Origin: Isoetes taiwanensis
Lineage: Eukaryota; Streptophyta; Lycopodiopsida; Isoetales; Isoetaceae
NCBI GenBank assembly: GCA_021234155.1
Contig: JAJEKV010000003.1
Span: 11,284,413-11,348,412 of the forward strand
Length of the DNA stretch: 64,000 nt
Reading direction: 5' to 3'
Position 1 is the first letter of the stretch; each line of letters begins with the position of its first letter. Of this stretch, positions 1-11,906 are shown piece after piece. The notes under the pieces were generated by a model, which saw only the letters and a program-made list of their open reading frames with translations, did no database searches and had not been told where the DNA came from. The translations under genes and the position numbers were made by a program.

Positions 1-2448
1 TTTCTAAATCCTTTATTAAGGTGATTTTGCAGCTGCGCACATTTCTCTTTTTTATATCTTTTATTAAGCGGGATTTTTTACGCAGAGATACTTTGTATAA
101 CTGCAAAGTGAAAAAAACTAGAACATTAAAATGTGAAAAATGCCAGAGAATAGGAAGTCTTGAACATCTATGTCATGATCCTGGACACTTAGTGGGTTAA
201 TATACGTATTTATACATGTATGTACACATGTTTGGCATGCATGCAAAATAAAGAGCACATAAGGGTTTTGCCTCATTAGAAAAGGAGTTTTCAAGAGGCT
301 TTGTAGAGAGTAAAGGCAGAGAAAGAGCATCGAGAAGGCAAGAGCTGGAGATCATCGAGCACATAAGGGTTTTGCCTCATTAGAAAGGGACTTTTCAAGA
401 TGCTTTGTAGAGCATCGAGGAGGCAAGAGTTTGGAGATCACATGAACTGCTGCATCAAATCTTCTTCTTCAAGTGGGGGTTTTCCGTTGATTAATTTAAC
501 CAGAGACAAATAGTCTGCCATGATCAAATATATGTATATGCTTCATTCTAGAGATTACATATGCTACATCCAATATTAGCTTTGTACATACTTTGTGTTA
601 AGAGCTTATGTAGTGATGTGAGCATGGAGGTTCATAGATAGTTCAGGCTTTACTTTAACAGATGGCACTGAACTAATTAAGGAAACTAAATCAATGCATA
701 TGGGTTCTTTCCAAGCAGTTGGGCATAGCTAGGAAGGGCCGAAATTGTTTCCCAGCGATACACGAGCAATTTTGAATGAATTAAGGCTTCTGGGTAGAGC
801 CCAAAAGCTGGCCTAGAACTATTGCAAGAGAAATCTGATTTGAAAGCTCTTGGAAACAACCTATAGTAGCAACATATGGGCCAAAATTGCATGATCAGAG
901 TCGATTCATGCAAATTTAGTGTGCTTAGGAGGATCTGATTCATGCAGGTTCGTTGGCTATATGGGCTGTAACTTTTGGGGTTTGTCTTTTGTTACTGTTG
1001 CTTATGTTTGGATTGTTTATTTGTTGCTTTAAGTCAATTTGTTTGTATATCAAAATTATAAAGCTAGGTAACCATAGGCGGAATTGATTGCACCTTGGCT
1101 TAAGGGAAGACTTAGCTAACAACAGAAATTCGAGCGTGAAGAGCTGGGCATAATCCCTAATCCCTAATGGGCCATCCTGGATCATTGGATCCAGGAATGT
1201 TGCCATGGATATACAAAATCGGCGGACGAGAAATTTACACCTCATACTCCCGTATGAGAGAGTGTCCCCAACATATATATGTACATAGACGTATACGAGG
1301 TAGCAAGTACGGTGGGCTTACTCATTGGAAATGAAATGAATTTAGACCATGGGAACCAATTCAAATGAGAATGAATTGAAATAGGCGAAGAGCAATCATG
1401 GGACAGGGAAGAGCAACAACTGCAACAACAGTCGATTCCTTACAAGGGGGGTTCACATACGTATTTTGTATAAGAGTGTGTGGGCGGAAGAGGGTTTTTT
1501 GGGGTTAAAAATATATGTATACCTACAAGACCATTTATGTTGTGAGCTTGGACATAGCGTATAGTTACAAAAGTGGGACCTTGACATCTTACTTCTAGCA
1601 AAAGTAATATTATGGTGAAACATTTGCTTTGCAAGGTGAATTCCAAATGAATGTAGCATAAACATTAAAATCAAGTTCAATTTGTCAATCTTGTCAATAT
1701 GATTTTCTAGGCCCAACGCTTAAAGTTAGAGCTCTAATGCAAATCCTTTACAAAATAAAGCATATATGTGCAACTACGGACAATATTAATTTGAACACGA
1801 AGAAAATAAAAAATCTGCCATGTTTAGTAAGAATCGGAAACAAGCAATGCTACACACTATCTCAACAAAGAAACAAAAAAAAACAAAGTCCACGTTCCAA
1901 TGTTTCTGCAAGATTGAAAATAAGAGCAACTCTGCCATTAATCGTAGTAAAAAATCTTCTGTCTCAAAAAAATTTGATAAGGCACCATGGTTCTAACACG
2001 CCGCCATGATATGCCACGGATATACCCACGGTTTAACCGTTCGGTTCTGGGCTGTAACTGGAAGCTATGGAACAAGAATTAGTTCGAGAGCACAGATTCT
2101 TCACCGGAAGGAACAAGAAATAAGTCGAAAAATGGGATTTCAGAACGATCCCATTTCATGTGCCTGGGATATAAGCATTTTTTGGCCAATTCCAGAGGTA
2201 TGAGCATTGCACTCCTGCATGGTCGTTCAATCTCCCTTATGGCGGAGTTTCTTCAACAAGCCATAATATTGCATGAAACATTCTGGTGCTATTGCAGAAA
2301 CTTTTTTCGCAGGACTAATTAGCATGCACATCTTAGTATTGTACTCTAAAAGCCATGATTGTTTTAAAGAACCATCTTTCATCAGGCCAATCGCTTTTTC
2401 TATACTCCAGTTCTTTTTCAGTAAGCACGCTTATTAACATCCAGAGAG
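1..2448. other. gene-poor DNA, no gene supported
   Basis: Only short open frames of about 60-100 codons occur on both strands, and none shows a recognisable domain, consistent codon bias or splice structure. A roughly 100-bp direct duplication lies at 253-446 (listed separately). I see no RNA gene or transposon terminus. Confidence 0.5.
253..446. repeat. two-copy direct tandem repeat, about 100 bp
   Basis: The segment beginning GAGCACATAAGGGTTTTGCC at 253 recurs at 357. Both copies continue through a CTCATTAGAAA stretch, a TTTTCAAGA stretch, a CTTTGTAGAG stretch and a GGCAAGAG stretch, with a few substitutions and small indels. It is a local duplication with no coding meaning that I can see. 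Confidence 0.8.
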
Positions 2449-2507
2449 GATCAAGGTACAGTTTATGGACCTTGATCCTCTCAAGGTCCATAAACTGTAC
2501 CTTGATC
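2449..2507. repeat. perfect 27-bp inverted repeat with 5-nt loop
   Basis: Positions 2449-2475 are the exact reverse complement of 2481-2507, with loop TCCTC at 2476-2480. A transcript would fold into an uninterrupted 27-bp hairpin. No transposon termini or target-site duplication is evident around it. Confidence 0.95.
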
Positions 2508-3211
2508 GTTTAAGAAGCAACGCCATTTTCCTTCGGCTTGCAATGCTGTTGCGTACCAACGTAATGAGTCTTTGTTTTGCTTAGAAGAGGTCTGCAGTGA
2601 ATTGCCATGTAACACAGACCAATCTGATGTTATGTTGTGCTAATCAGCACACCAATTCAAGGTTTTAATTAGTACCATAGCAAATTCCTAAATGAGAGCC
2701 TTTACATTCATGTTCTCCACACAAGCATCTTTATTATTCCCTCCCTGACAATAGTACTTAGGTGTAGAACCATCACATTTTTTTTGGAGTATATCTATTT
2801 GCATGACATTTTCATTTATTAGGCATGACCTCTTGGTGTGTGATCATTGTATTGTAATTCAGTGAACATTGTGATTAAGATAACTGTTGTATCTTGGCTT
2901 ACTCTTATAAATGCATTTGCTAAAGCTCTTCATCTTTCTAGAAAATAGATAAGCAGCATGCAAATCGTGACTATGCTATATTCCCGAGCACTTCTTATCC
3001 ATGTTTTACATGTTTGCTTGGGAAGTTATAAAATATTTCAGACATAAGAAGATAAATAAGCAAGTCTGTACTTCTTCTTGAAACAGGTCTCCAAGTTTGT
3101 TTGCTGAATGGTGTAAATATATTATTTGTTGGTTTCCAAAATTTGTGGTTCATCTTTTTCGTTCTGAAGTTTTTTTTGCTGACTTTAGTGCTTTCTTTCT
3201 TTATAGATCCA

Positions 3212-3562
3212 AGATTTGTGCTCTTAACTTGTACAACTTATATATGACATTGATGCTAGAGTTCGATCTGCTGTAAGTTCAGCTCTGTTTGCCATGTTGG
3301 TCCCTTGCAATCTCCGTGCTATTGCATATAAGCAGGTCTTTCCTCACTATGACCCCTTAATATCTTAGTAAGTTGATAGAATTTCCAGCAATACTTTGGT
3401 AATACTGGCCTTGAAAACTTCTGGAGCAAACTGTTTTATTAGAGACGCCTATACAGCTTGGAAGATGATTCCCTACATGCAGCTGCAGGCCAGAACAGTA
3501 GCAAACCAAGTCAATGAGAACTATCTCTTAGATGGGTTTCACAAAGGGCAACTAAAGCTAGG
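3212..3562 (+). other. two exon-like pieces of an unidentified gene
   Basis: An open stretch ending at 3335 encodes a helical-looking peptide (DARVRSAVSSALFAM) and stops at an AG|GT junction; this motif is reminiscent of HEAT-type repeats. A second open stretch, about 3389-3562, follows a polypyrimidine/AG acceptor-like site and ends at GTAAGG, a good donor. Its peptide includes MIPYMQLQARTVANQVNENY. These look like decayed or real exons, but I cannot assign the gene, confirm the joining phase, or find a start or a stop. Neighbouring DNA is AT-rich, as expected of introns. Confidence 0.25.
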
Positions 3563-3565
3563 GTA

Positions 3566-5057
3566 AGGGCAGGGCAAAAGTTGATAGTAATTCTATCTGC
3601 ATCTGTAACTAAAGCATTTTCAGCAGATCAATAACTTGCTTATTTCTATGGTCTTCTACTCTGAAGGCAACTCTAGTATGTGGAAAACAGAAGACAACCC
3701 TGCAAGCGCACTAAGACTTAACACCATTTGCATTTGGCGTGCAATGTTCTTGCATGCCATCATAATGGACCGTTTTATAACTTATAAGCTCTGAGTTTGA
3801 CGTCTGCCGCTAATCTCTTTTGTTCATGTAGTATTTAAAAATAAGTTAGATACAAGGAATGAGTCATTTAGATTTTAATTTAGTTTAGGATCCTGAAATT
3901 AAGATGGACTACATTCAAAAGTATGTATCTATTTATAACAAAGTACAAGATGTTAGCTTATGGCATAAAACGTGTCTTAAAGGTTGCTTTATTCCATTTT
4001 CTTTGGTCACTTGCTTACACAACAATAATCTGGGCAGCAGCAGGAAGTTGTTTCATTGCTCCTTGCCTTATATTGATGGCATCTTTACTGTTTCACATGG
4101 ACAGATTAGCAAGGTATAAAACCGTGTAGACCCATGTCTTTTAGCACTGACAATAAGATATACCATCAGAGCCAAACATGTCTGTTGTTATAGCTTCCTT
4201 TATTTTGAAACCACAGCCAGAGCATCGCATTGTGTTATTTTTTCAAGTATGTGGAGCCTTAGTTGACCACTAAATTCTCCTCTGAACCATGTTACAAATA
4301 TGCTGCGGCACTGGTAGTGTATATCCTGCAGAATTGAGAAACACAAATTTATGTTTAAAAGGTTATGGACAAGGGATCATTTGCTAGCAGCAAAAAGCTC
4401 CTTTGAGCTCAGGCTGAAAGAAAGAGAAATTTTGCACTGCTTAGGCCATCTTAGTGATGGAGTTTTGTATAGGGGATGACCTGCACACTCTTCGTCAAAA
4501 ACAACTTGAAAAGCGTTTTTCTAGACAGAGCAATTTAGACTTTACCCTTTTCTCTTTTTACAATTCAAAATATATTACTGTATCATCATTAAGCTTCATA
4601 CGGCTTTTCTGGATTGTGTTGCAGAATGTGCTTGTTTGATTACAATGGAGTAAGATCTAATTCTCTTCATTTTTCTATTACTCATTAGCATCTGAAGTAT
4701 CCAGGCATTTTAGTACATGCTATGGTTTCTACCAGGCAAATGCAGTAGGAAGTGATTGGTTGGATTAAATGCTTAGATGTATGCCCCATTCTTTTCGCAG
4801 GGGGTTGGTACACCTTTAATGACGTTCACTGTGTTGCAAATGGTGAGATGTTTGATTCAGAATATGTAGAGTGTGTTTCTGGACCAGATGTTCTAGTGTG
4901 CAACTACTTTAAAACGATGTCTTATTCCAAGCAAACTGCTTTAAGTACATGGAACTTACAACACTCAAATCAAGTACTTGCCTAGATATGTCAAATTTCC
5001 ATAATTCAAACTTTTGACACCAATTCGATAACCTAAACTACCATTGCTGAATCAAAT
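3566..5057. other. AT-rich DNA without a supported gene
   Basis: Short open frames at 3904-4129, 4454-4639 and 4752-4985 (the last preceded by a TTTTCGCAG acceptor-like site) have no recognisable domain. The stretch could be intronic to the exon-like pieces upstream, but nothing in the sequence proves it. Confidence 0.4.
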
Positions 5058-5272
5058 AAAGATTGAAAATTAAAACCTAAAGCCAAAGTACGTAGATGGA
5101 CTTGATCTAATTATGAATTACATTCGTGAGAGTTGGATTGGGGCCTTAAATTGCAACCCACACAAAACTAAACTCTAAAGATTGAAAATTAAAACCTAAA
5201 GCCAAAGTACGTAGATGGATTTGATCTAATTAGGAATTACATTCGTCGGAGTTTGGTTGAGGCCTTAAATTG
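5058..5272. repeat. two-copy direct repeat, 96 bp
   Basis: 5058-5153 and 5177-5272 are near-identical; both start AAAGATTGAAAATTAAAACC and end CCTTAAATTG. A 23-bp non-repeated spacer separates them. Confidence 0.9.
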
Positions 5273-5379
5273 TGATTTCCATTATATTCTGTGTAAATGG
5301 CGTTCTAGGGAATGTCCAACACAATGTCATCATTAGATATGAGATATAAAATAGACATTCATGACATGCTCATATCATC

Positions 5380-5747
5380 ATGTGGGTATCATCTGACCAA
5401 CCCTTGTTGCAATTATTTGTAAGAGCGAGCCAACTAGCTAGCATGGACGATGCTACTAAGGTGGCATCACAATATGATACCACGGGGTTCAAAGTGCAAG
5501 GGAACTTGCCGATTCTTTCGAGTGGAGGAGGAGTGATTCCAATGGCAGCAAATACATTCTAACCATCAGGAAGCATGAACTATTTCCGACTTCAACAAGA
5601 AATGCAAAGCAATCTAACAATACTGGCTTCACTCCCTATTGTACCATCCTCGGTACCAGCCAATGTAATGATTGACCACACCCATTGTTCTGACAATGGT
5701 AAATCCCGACAATGTGGAGACCTCCATCGTGTCATGAAATAAAAACC
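5380..5747 (+). pseudogene. unidentified coding-like fragment, cut by retroelement boundary
   Basis: One frame reads as a plausible protein (parts: MDDATKVASQYDTTGFKVQG, MNYFRLQQEMQSNLTILASL, HTHCSDNGKSRQCGDLHRV) interrupted by a single TAA at about 5560-5562, possibly a former CAA. The frame ends a few codons before the point where similarity to the gypsy element begins (5748). I do not recognise the family. The piece could be host sequence at the insertion site or part of an older element. Confidence 0.3.
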
Positions 5748-7306
5748 AATTAGTTTTCATATCAGTTTGATCCCATGGGTTTCTTTTTTTGTATCTTGGA
5801 TCAGAATTGAAGTCTGCTTTCATTACATCAGGTGCACTAAAGTAATTATTGGCAATGTCAGGATCATTGAGATAGGTTTTTCTCCAAATGTCATTTGAAG
5901 CAGATTTATAAGGATTAAGGCCCAAGAGATCATCTGAAGAAGGAATTACTGTATCTGCTATTGACTTACTTGTTTGCAAGAATTGGAGTTGTTCTTGTAA
6001 CTTATTGTTCTGAGTTCTTACCGCAGAAAGATTTTGGAGCATGAGATTGAATTTTTCATGAAATTGAGCTTTCTGCTTATCAGATTGTTGTATTGTAAGA
6101 GCATTCTTGTTTAAAGTAATTTGCATAGTTGCACACTTGCTAGAAAGCTGTTCGAGTTCATCTTTCTTTTGATACATTTCAATCTCCATATTTGACACAC
6201 GGCCCTGTAAAATTACATTCTGTTGCTGCAAATCAGAAATCATTCTGTCTTTATCTTTCATGATTTCTTGCAAAATTTGTGTTGAGCATCAAAGAATTGA
6301 TTTGTTTTGTCCATCAAATTAGTTGGTTGAATTGATCTCGGAACAGGTTCGATATGGAAAACATTTTCAGTCCCATTGTCCTTGTCATTAACTTCATTGA
6401 CTTCAATAAATTGTTCCTGTTGAAGACAAGATAATCCATGATTAGCTGAACATGTAACATCCAAATAGATGCATGAAATGTTTTCTGATTATGTAGCAAT
6501 TGATGAATCAATTCGGCATGTATAAGTGAGGCCCAAGGAATATGCATGCTATCAATTGCTCTTAAAATATAAGAAATCCATTGTTTTGATTGAGGATAAA
6601 CATTCAGTGGTACTAGTCTATCTGATAAACATTGGAGAATTAATTTATATGGCAATCTAGCATTCTCAAAATTAATTTCTCTATCTGTTTCAACAATACC
6701 ATATTCAGATAGAACAATATTGTGATGAAATAAAATAGGCTGAGCATCAGGTAATTTGAGAGCTTTTGTAATTAACTCTGGAGAAATGTGAAATAGACCT
6801 GTTCTTGTAGTAAATGTAGATTTAGTTTTGGGATCATAATGTAAAAACAATTCACGAACTTGTTTTTGTGATAGCAGTGGAACTTTGAGCTGCATAAATG
6901 AAAGTAATCCAACTCTATCTAACAATTGTATGGTTTGTGAATCTAACTGGTGCAAAGCTCGCAAGTCCTTTCTAGGAATGTAATATGAATTGGGTCAGGG
7001 TGGGACAAAATAAGTCTTAAATCTGGTCGGAAATTGATTCTTGACATTCTTGATTTGGTCTTGTTTCCATTTCCTTTCATTCATAAGATATCTTGCTTTA
7101 TTTTGTTCGGCATGAAACATTCCAGCAAAATACTTTGCTCTCTTTGAGCGTTCCCTACCTTGAGATATGCACATTAGAATCTTATTAGGTGGCCAAAACC
7201 ATAAAGAATACATTATCTCCATGAATTGAGAAGATTCTATTGGCTGAACCTGTTTATTATTCCACCAATTGGTAATATTTTCTTTTGGTACAGCTGAAAA
7301 CATAAG
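5748..7306 (-). pseudogene. retrotransposon ORF3 (coiled-coil protein), 3'-truncated
   Basis: This extra ORF follows pol. It begins near 7306 (MFSAVPKENITNWW), overlapping the end of pol in another frame. A globular N-terminal part (about 7306-6995) is followed by a helical region, 6964-6470, with LLDRVGLLSFMQLK, FHISPELITKALKLP and LQCLSDRLVPLNVYP. This resembles the 'putative plant transposon protein' segment found in Athila-type elements (family recall, not searched). A coiled coil follows at about 6275-5960 (QQQNVILQGRVSNMEIEMYQ, NKLQEQLQFLQTS). Compared with the other arm, a 5-nt insertion near 6995 and a further shift near 6430 break the frame, and the C-terminal 200 residues or so are lost at 5748. 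The role is unknown; env-like or accessory capsid functions are possible. Confidence 0.7.
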
Positions 7307-7321
7307 CCTCAAAATGGACTT

Positions 7322-8596
7322 TTATAGCTTTGCCCTATTAAGTTGCTTGCCAAAATACTGTCCAGAGAGGTATTCAAGTGGTCTCCAAAGGCAAACAGCG
7401 AAATAAATTTTTCGACGTGGCAGAGATGACTTAAATACTGGAATTGTCATGTTGACCGCTATAAGAGGTTTTTCTTCATATTTCTTTAATCTTGATCCAT
7501 TAACCAATGTTGAAAATAGCTTTCGTTATAAGTCCTTCAATTGGACAGAACCATTTGGGTGCAGCTTTTGGATTACAAATGGTCCAATCCATCTCACTTT
7601 AAGCTTTCCAGGGTGTTTTTGGTAACGAGAATCATATAATAAAGCCTTTTGTCCTTCAGAAAAATTTTGAAATTTTTGTCTCCTATCTTCCCAAGCTTTC
7701 CTTCTATCCTTTGCAATCTGTTGAGACCAGATTGCCTTTTGACGTGTTTCATCCAAAGCTTCTAATTTGAATAGTCTATCCTCTAAAGATTTAATATCTC
7801 CCAGCCTATGTTGGATAGCCATTCTTAATGATGGTACTATGAATTCAAAAGGCATTACTGCCTCTGTACCATAAGCTAACTGAAATGGTGTATGACATGT
7901 AGCAACTTTAAATGTTGTTCGATAAGCCCATAATACTGCGGGCAGTTTGTTTTCCCAATCAGTTCTAGAGGTATCACAATTTTTTTTTAGGATTGTAATA
8001 AGAGTTTTGTTCGTAGACTCAGCTTGGCCGTTAGCTCGTGGATAATACGGCGTGGATTTCTTATGAGAAATTAAGAAATCTCGAGTCAGATGTTGTATAG
8101 TTTCATTAATAAAGTGACCTCCTCTATCACTTACCAACTCAATGAGGCATCCAAAACGAGTAATTACTTGTTGATAAAGTACTTTAGCTACACTTCTAGC
8201 CATATTATCTTTTAATGCGCGGGCTTCAGACCATTTAGTATGATAATCAGTTAAAACAAAGATATATTGTGCTCTTGTTCGTGCAGCAGGTGGAGAAATT
8301 GGACACATAAAATCCATACCCCATTTTTCAAATGGGCCAAGGGGCATTATTGAATTTAAAGGCATATAGTTTCTTTGACTAGGTTTCCCTAGCCTTTGGC
8401 AAATATCACATGTTTTAGCAGCTAAATAAGAATCTTTGAATAGTGTGGGCCACCAGAGCCCTAAGATTTTTCTTGCTGTTAATTCAGAGGAGAAGTGTCT
8501 ACCACTTATACCTTGGTGGGCTTCATTGATCAACTCATGGGTCTCGTGTGGTAAAACACATCGGCGGAGGACATAATCCTTGCCTTTCTTATATAA
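7322..8596 (-). pseudogene. retrotransposon integrase (C-terminal pol), broken
   Basis: Encodes integrase, which would join retrotransposon cDNA to host DNA. The zinc-binding HHCC region (HQGISGRHFSSE, then CDICQRLGK) is at about 8530-8390, and the catalytic DDE core follows: MDFMCPIS, LVSDRGGHFINE and NGQAESTNK supply the two Asp and the Glu. The C-terminal tail has GPFVIQKLHPNGSV and then NGSRLKKYEEKP. A TAA at 7528-7526 replaces a CAA present in the other arm, and a second TAA at 7324-7322 does the same further on. The link to RNase H upstream is cut by the insertion at 8597-9607. The core itself is intact here, unlike in the right arm. Confidence 0.88.
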
Positions 8597-9607
8597 TCCC
8601 ATCGATCCGAGACATCGGATCGCCATTCTAGAATGGGACGAGCATGCATGTTTTGCATGCATGCGGGCGACGCATGCCCATTCTGGTTGGGAGTTCGCTA
8701 TTTTAGGCGTTTACGCATCAACATCTCATCGGTAAAAGCTTCCTCTTCTCTCGTGATTACCTTATTCTCTTTGAATTGTTTCCCGAGTGGGGAGGGGCTT
8801 CTTCTGCTTGGTTTGGCCAATTGGCATTTCTTTCTTCTTTGTCCTTTTCCGGCCTTTAGCCTTAGTCCTGTGACCTTAGTCCTCGATCCTAGTTTGTAAG
8901 GAAGTCCTTTGGTATTGGGGTTTTGTTGGTTCCATCGCGAGTCCCATTCTAGAATCCCATCGATCCAGAGACATCGGATCGCCATTCTAGAATGGGGCGA
9001 GCATCCATGTTTTTGCATGCATGCGGCGGCATGCCCATTCTGTTGGGAGTTAAGCTATTTTGGCGTTTACGCATCAACATCTCATCGGTAGCTTCCTCTT
9101 CTCTCAAAGATACCTTATTCTCTTTGAACCCACCATACCCCCTTCTTTGTTATTGTATTTTTTATCGCGTGCGCGCTACGTAATCAACCCCTCCACTCAC
9201 GGGAGGTTTGTTTTGTCTTGTTGTTTTGTTGGTGATGTGCGGTGCAGGTTAGCGGCGGCATCATGTTTTCGACTTTTCCATTAAAAAAGGTTTTGGGGCG
9301 ATTTTTATGCCTTCACGTTTGTCCAAGCCCCTTGCCGAAGGCTTATCACTAGGGTTTTCCTCGAAAACCCGAAAGGGGGGTTTTTAATCCGGTGATAAGC
9401 TTTAAAGGCGGGTTACCTAACCAGTCTCTATTAGCATTGTATTTTGTTGGGGTCCAAATGATATAATTGGATTTTCCCTTTATTTTTTATGGGTAGTTCG
9501 CATGTGTGCGGCTACCCACTATCCACCATTGTAGAAAATCTGCTGAGATGAATGAGAAGCAAGTCTAACGGGCGGTTTGTTGGTTTCATGCGAGTCCCAT
9601 TCTAGAA
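8597..9607. mobile_element. 1,011-bp dimeric insertion nested in the gypsy pol gene
   Basis: Alignment with the right arm (around 16598) shows that 8597-9607 is extra, inserted exactly between A8596 and T9608. It consists of two units, 8597-8954 and 8955-9607. Each begins TCCCATCGATCC and ends GTCCCATTCTAGAA. They share about 180 bp at the left (including a palindrome around ATTCTAGAAT and GCATGCATGC runs) and about 35 bp at the right, but their middles differ. Unit 2 holds nested hairpins (9341-9349 with 9392-9400; 9352-9359 with 9363-9370). No open frame of note and no clear target-site duplication. A|T insertion and a TC start recall Helitrons, but a clean CTRR end with a subterminal hairpin is not seen. 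Class unresolved. Confidence 0.75.
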
Positions 9608-10640
9608 TTGGCCCGAAATTAAGGTATAAGGTGAAATTCTTTTGAGAAAATCTCGTTTTTGTACGATGTCCATATTATCTGGGAATTTTCCGGACGTAAG
9701 GTACTCTGCAATGCCCACATACCAAGGCAGAATGGCATTAACATGAAACAATTTTACATCCGATAGATCATCTTGAATCCCACTGGGTGGTTCTCCATTC
9801 GATAATCTAGAAAGATGATCTGGAATCGTATGCGCAGATCCTGGCTTAAATACCATTTTGAAATTGAATTCTTGTAAAACAAGGAGCCACCTTGTAATTC
9901 GACCGTTCACACAAGGTTTATTAATTAGATACAATAATGCTTGGTGATCCATATAAAAGGTAAATTGATTTCCCAAAAGATAATGCCGAAACTTTTGTAC
10001 GACAAAGACCATAGCTAAAGCTCCTCTTTCAGTTGTTGAATAGTTTTTCTCTGCTTTATTTAGTTTCTTACTTGCATAATGAATGGGCGGATCACGATTA
10101 GAATCTTGTTGCTGAGATAGCACCACACCTACTGCAGTCTTAGATGCATCAGTATGCACATGGAACTCTTTGTTCCAGTCAGGTGCAATTAGTATAGGTG
10201 CAGTAGCTAAAACAATCTTTAACTTGTTGAATGCATTATCACATTCTTGTGTCCATTGAAAAACAAATTGGCCACTAGTGAGCTTATTCAAGGGAGTTGC
10301 AATCTCAGCAGTCCCATTGACAAATTTTCTGTAATAATTTATTTTTCCAAGAAATCTCTTTAATTGAGTTACATTATTGGGAGGGGGCATTTCAAGTATG
10401 ACTTTGACTTTGTCTGGATCTGTAAGCATGCCTTCCTTACAAAGAATATGCCCCAAGAGCATTCCATGATCAACTAAGAAAATACATTTGTCAGGGTTTA
10501 ATGATACCCCATATTTACGACATCTTTCAAAACATTTTTGTAACTTACGTAAGTGATCAGACCAGCTACTAAACACTGTAAAGTCATCCAAGAATACTTC
10601 CATGAAATCACCTATGTATCCTTTGAATATTTGAAGCCAT
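9608..10640 (-). pseudogene. retrotransposon RT (catalytic part), RNase H
   Basis: The frame contains the RT catalytic motif as FLDD (MEVFLDDFTVFSSW) at about 10590, the thumb region (KRFLGKINYYRKF), then the connection and RNase H with the first acidic residue in HVHTDASKTAVGVVLSQ (about 10160) and later YSTTERGALAMVF and MDHQALLYL. The segment would copy element RNA into DNA and degrade the RNA strand. A one-base insertion near 10636, relative to the other arm, disconnects it from the N-terminal RT fingers. The reading continues toward integrase (RDFLKRISPYTLIS) up to the insertion at 9607. Confidence 0.9.
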
Positions 10641-11906
10641 GGCTCTGTGAAAAATGGCTGATGCATTGGTAAGCCCGAAGGGCATTACTCTATAAGCAAA
10701 TGTACCAAACTGTGTAATAAAAGTAGTCTTGATTTGGTCGTCTGGATGAATTCTAATCTGATTATAACCGCTGAAACCATCCATGAATGAGTAACATTCA
10801 TGTCCAGCTATATTTTCAAGCACTTGATCGGTAAAAGGTAATGGAAAATGATCCTTTTCCGTAACTTCATTGAGTTTACGGAAGTCCACGCAAACTCGTA
10901 ACTTTCCATTTTTCTTTTTAACAATTACTATGGGAGATATCCATTCACTGTTATTTACTTCAAATATAAATCCAGCTTGTAGTAAGCTTTCAATTTCATT
11001 TTTAACGTTAAGTGCATAATTGGGATTCAATCTATAGCACCTTTGGTAAACAGGGTTAGCATTGGGTACTAAAGGTATTCTCATTTGAGAAATTTGTGGA
11101 TCTATTCCACGCAAATCCGCATAACTCCAAGCAAAAATATCTCTAAATTCCTGTAATAGCGCAGTGGCTTGAAGGAGTATGGGAGGTAGTATATTCGCAC
11201 CTACTCGTACAAGTTTTTCCTCTTGATTGTTTCCCAAATTAATCTCTTGTAATTGTGGTGTTCCTAGATAAGGAATTACAGAGCCATTCTCCACGGTATG
11301 AGCAGGTCTAGGTTGCAAATTAGATTGTCCATTTTGTGTTTCAAAAAAGTGTTTAGGATACTCAATATCTGCCTCAATCATAAAGCAATCTTGGGTGTCT
11401 ATTTCTGCATAAATATTGTAGAAATCCTCCTCTTCTTCATATTCATCATAAATACCTTCTTCTTCTTCTTCGTCAAAGAATATATGTTCATCTTGTAAAA
11501 TAGTTGTTGCACCAGTTGGTAAATCGATCTTAGTAACAAGTCCCTGTTTTGACAAAGTCAAACTATTTGAAGACCAATCATGGACTACTTTTGCAGCCCT
11601 TAACCAAGGTCTTCCCAATAATAATTGGTAATCTATACCCTTGGATTGAGTATCTAAAACCACAAAGTCTTGATGAAATTGCATAGCACCAATTATAAAA
11701 GATACATCCCTTAAAATACCAAGAGGTTCTACCTTCCGATGGTCCGCCATTCTCACATCGAATGGGGCCTTTTGGAGCTCTGCCATTTTCAATTTCTTTC
11801 TCAAAGAATTTGTCATAATATTGACTCCGGCTCCTCCATCAACAATAACTTTCTGAACTTCTACACCTTTAATTATCACTGTGACTACAAGGATTTTGTT
11901 TGTCAA
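10608..11906 (-). pseudogene. retrotransposon protease and N-terminal RT
   Basis: Starts with an aspartic protease of the retropepsin type: VIVDGGAGVNIM holds the catalytic Asp (D-G-G instead of the usual D-T/S-G), followed by LLLGRPWL as the second hallmark. A Glu/Asp-rich linker comes next (about 11500-11400, FFDEEEEEG). The RT fingers and palm follow: YQRCYRLNP, SPIVIVKKKNGKLRVCVDFR, FMDGFSGYNQI and VMPFGLTNA. Protease would cut the polyprotein. Relative to the right arm this region is open, but it is joined to gag only after a one-base difference near 11895 and to the RT active site only after the shift near 10636. Confidence 0.9.

Noticed and set aside
2449-2507. miRNA precursor
   Set aside because: The stem is only 27 bp, perfectly paired, with a 5-nt loop; plant precursors are longer with mismatches.
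8597-9607. Clear-cut Helitron
   Set aside because: TC start and A|T target fit, but the 3' end reads CTAGAA instead of a clean CTRR and no subterminal hairpin is convincing.
11298-11498. Plus-strand ORF inside the left gypsy arm (and similar opposite-strand ORFs in both arms, such as 14215-14475 and 19737-20213)
   Set aside because: They are antisense readings of gag, protease, RT or ORF3; composition follows the real gene on the other strand.
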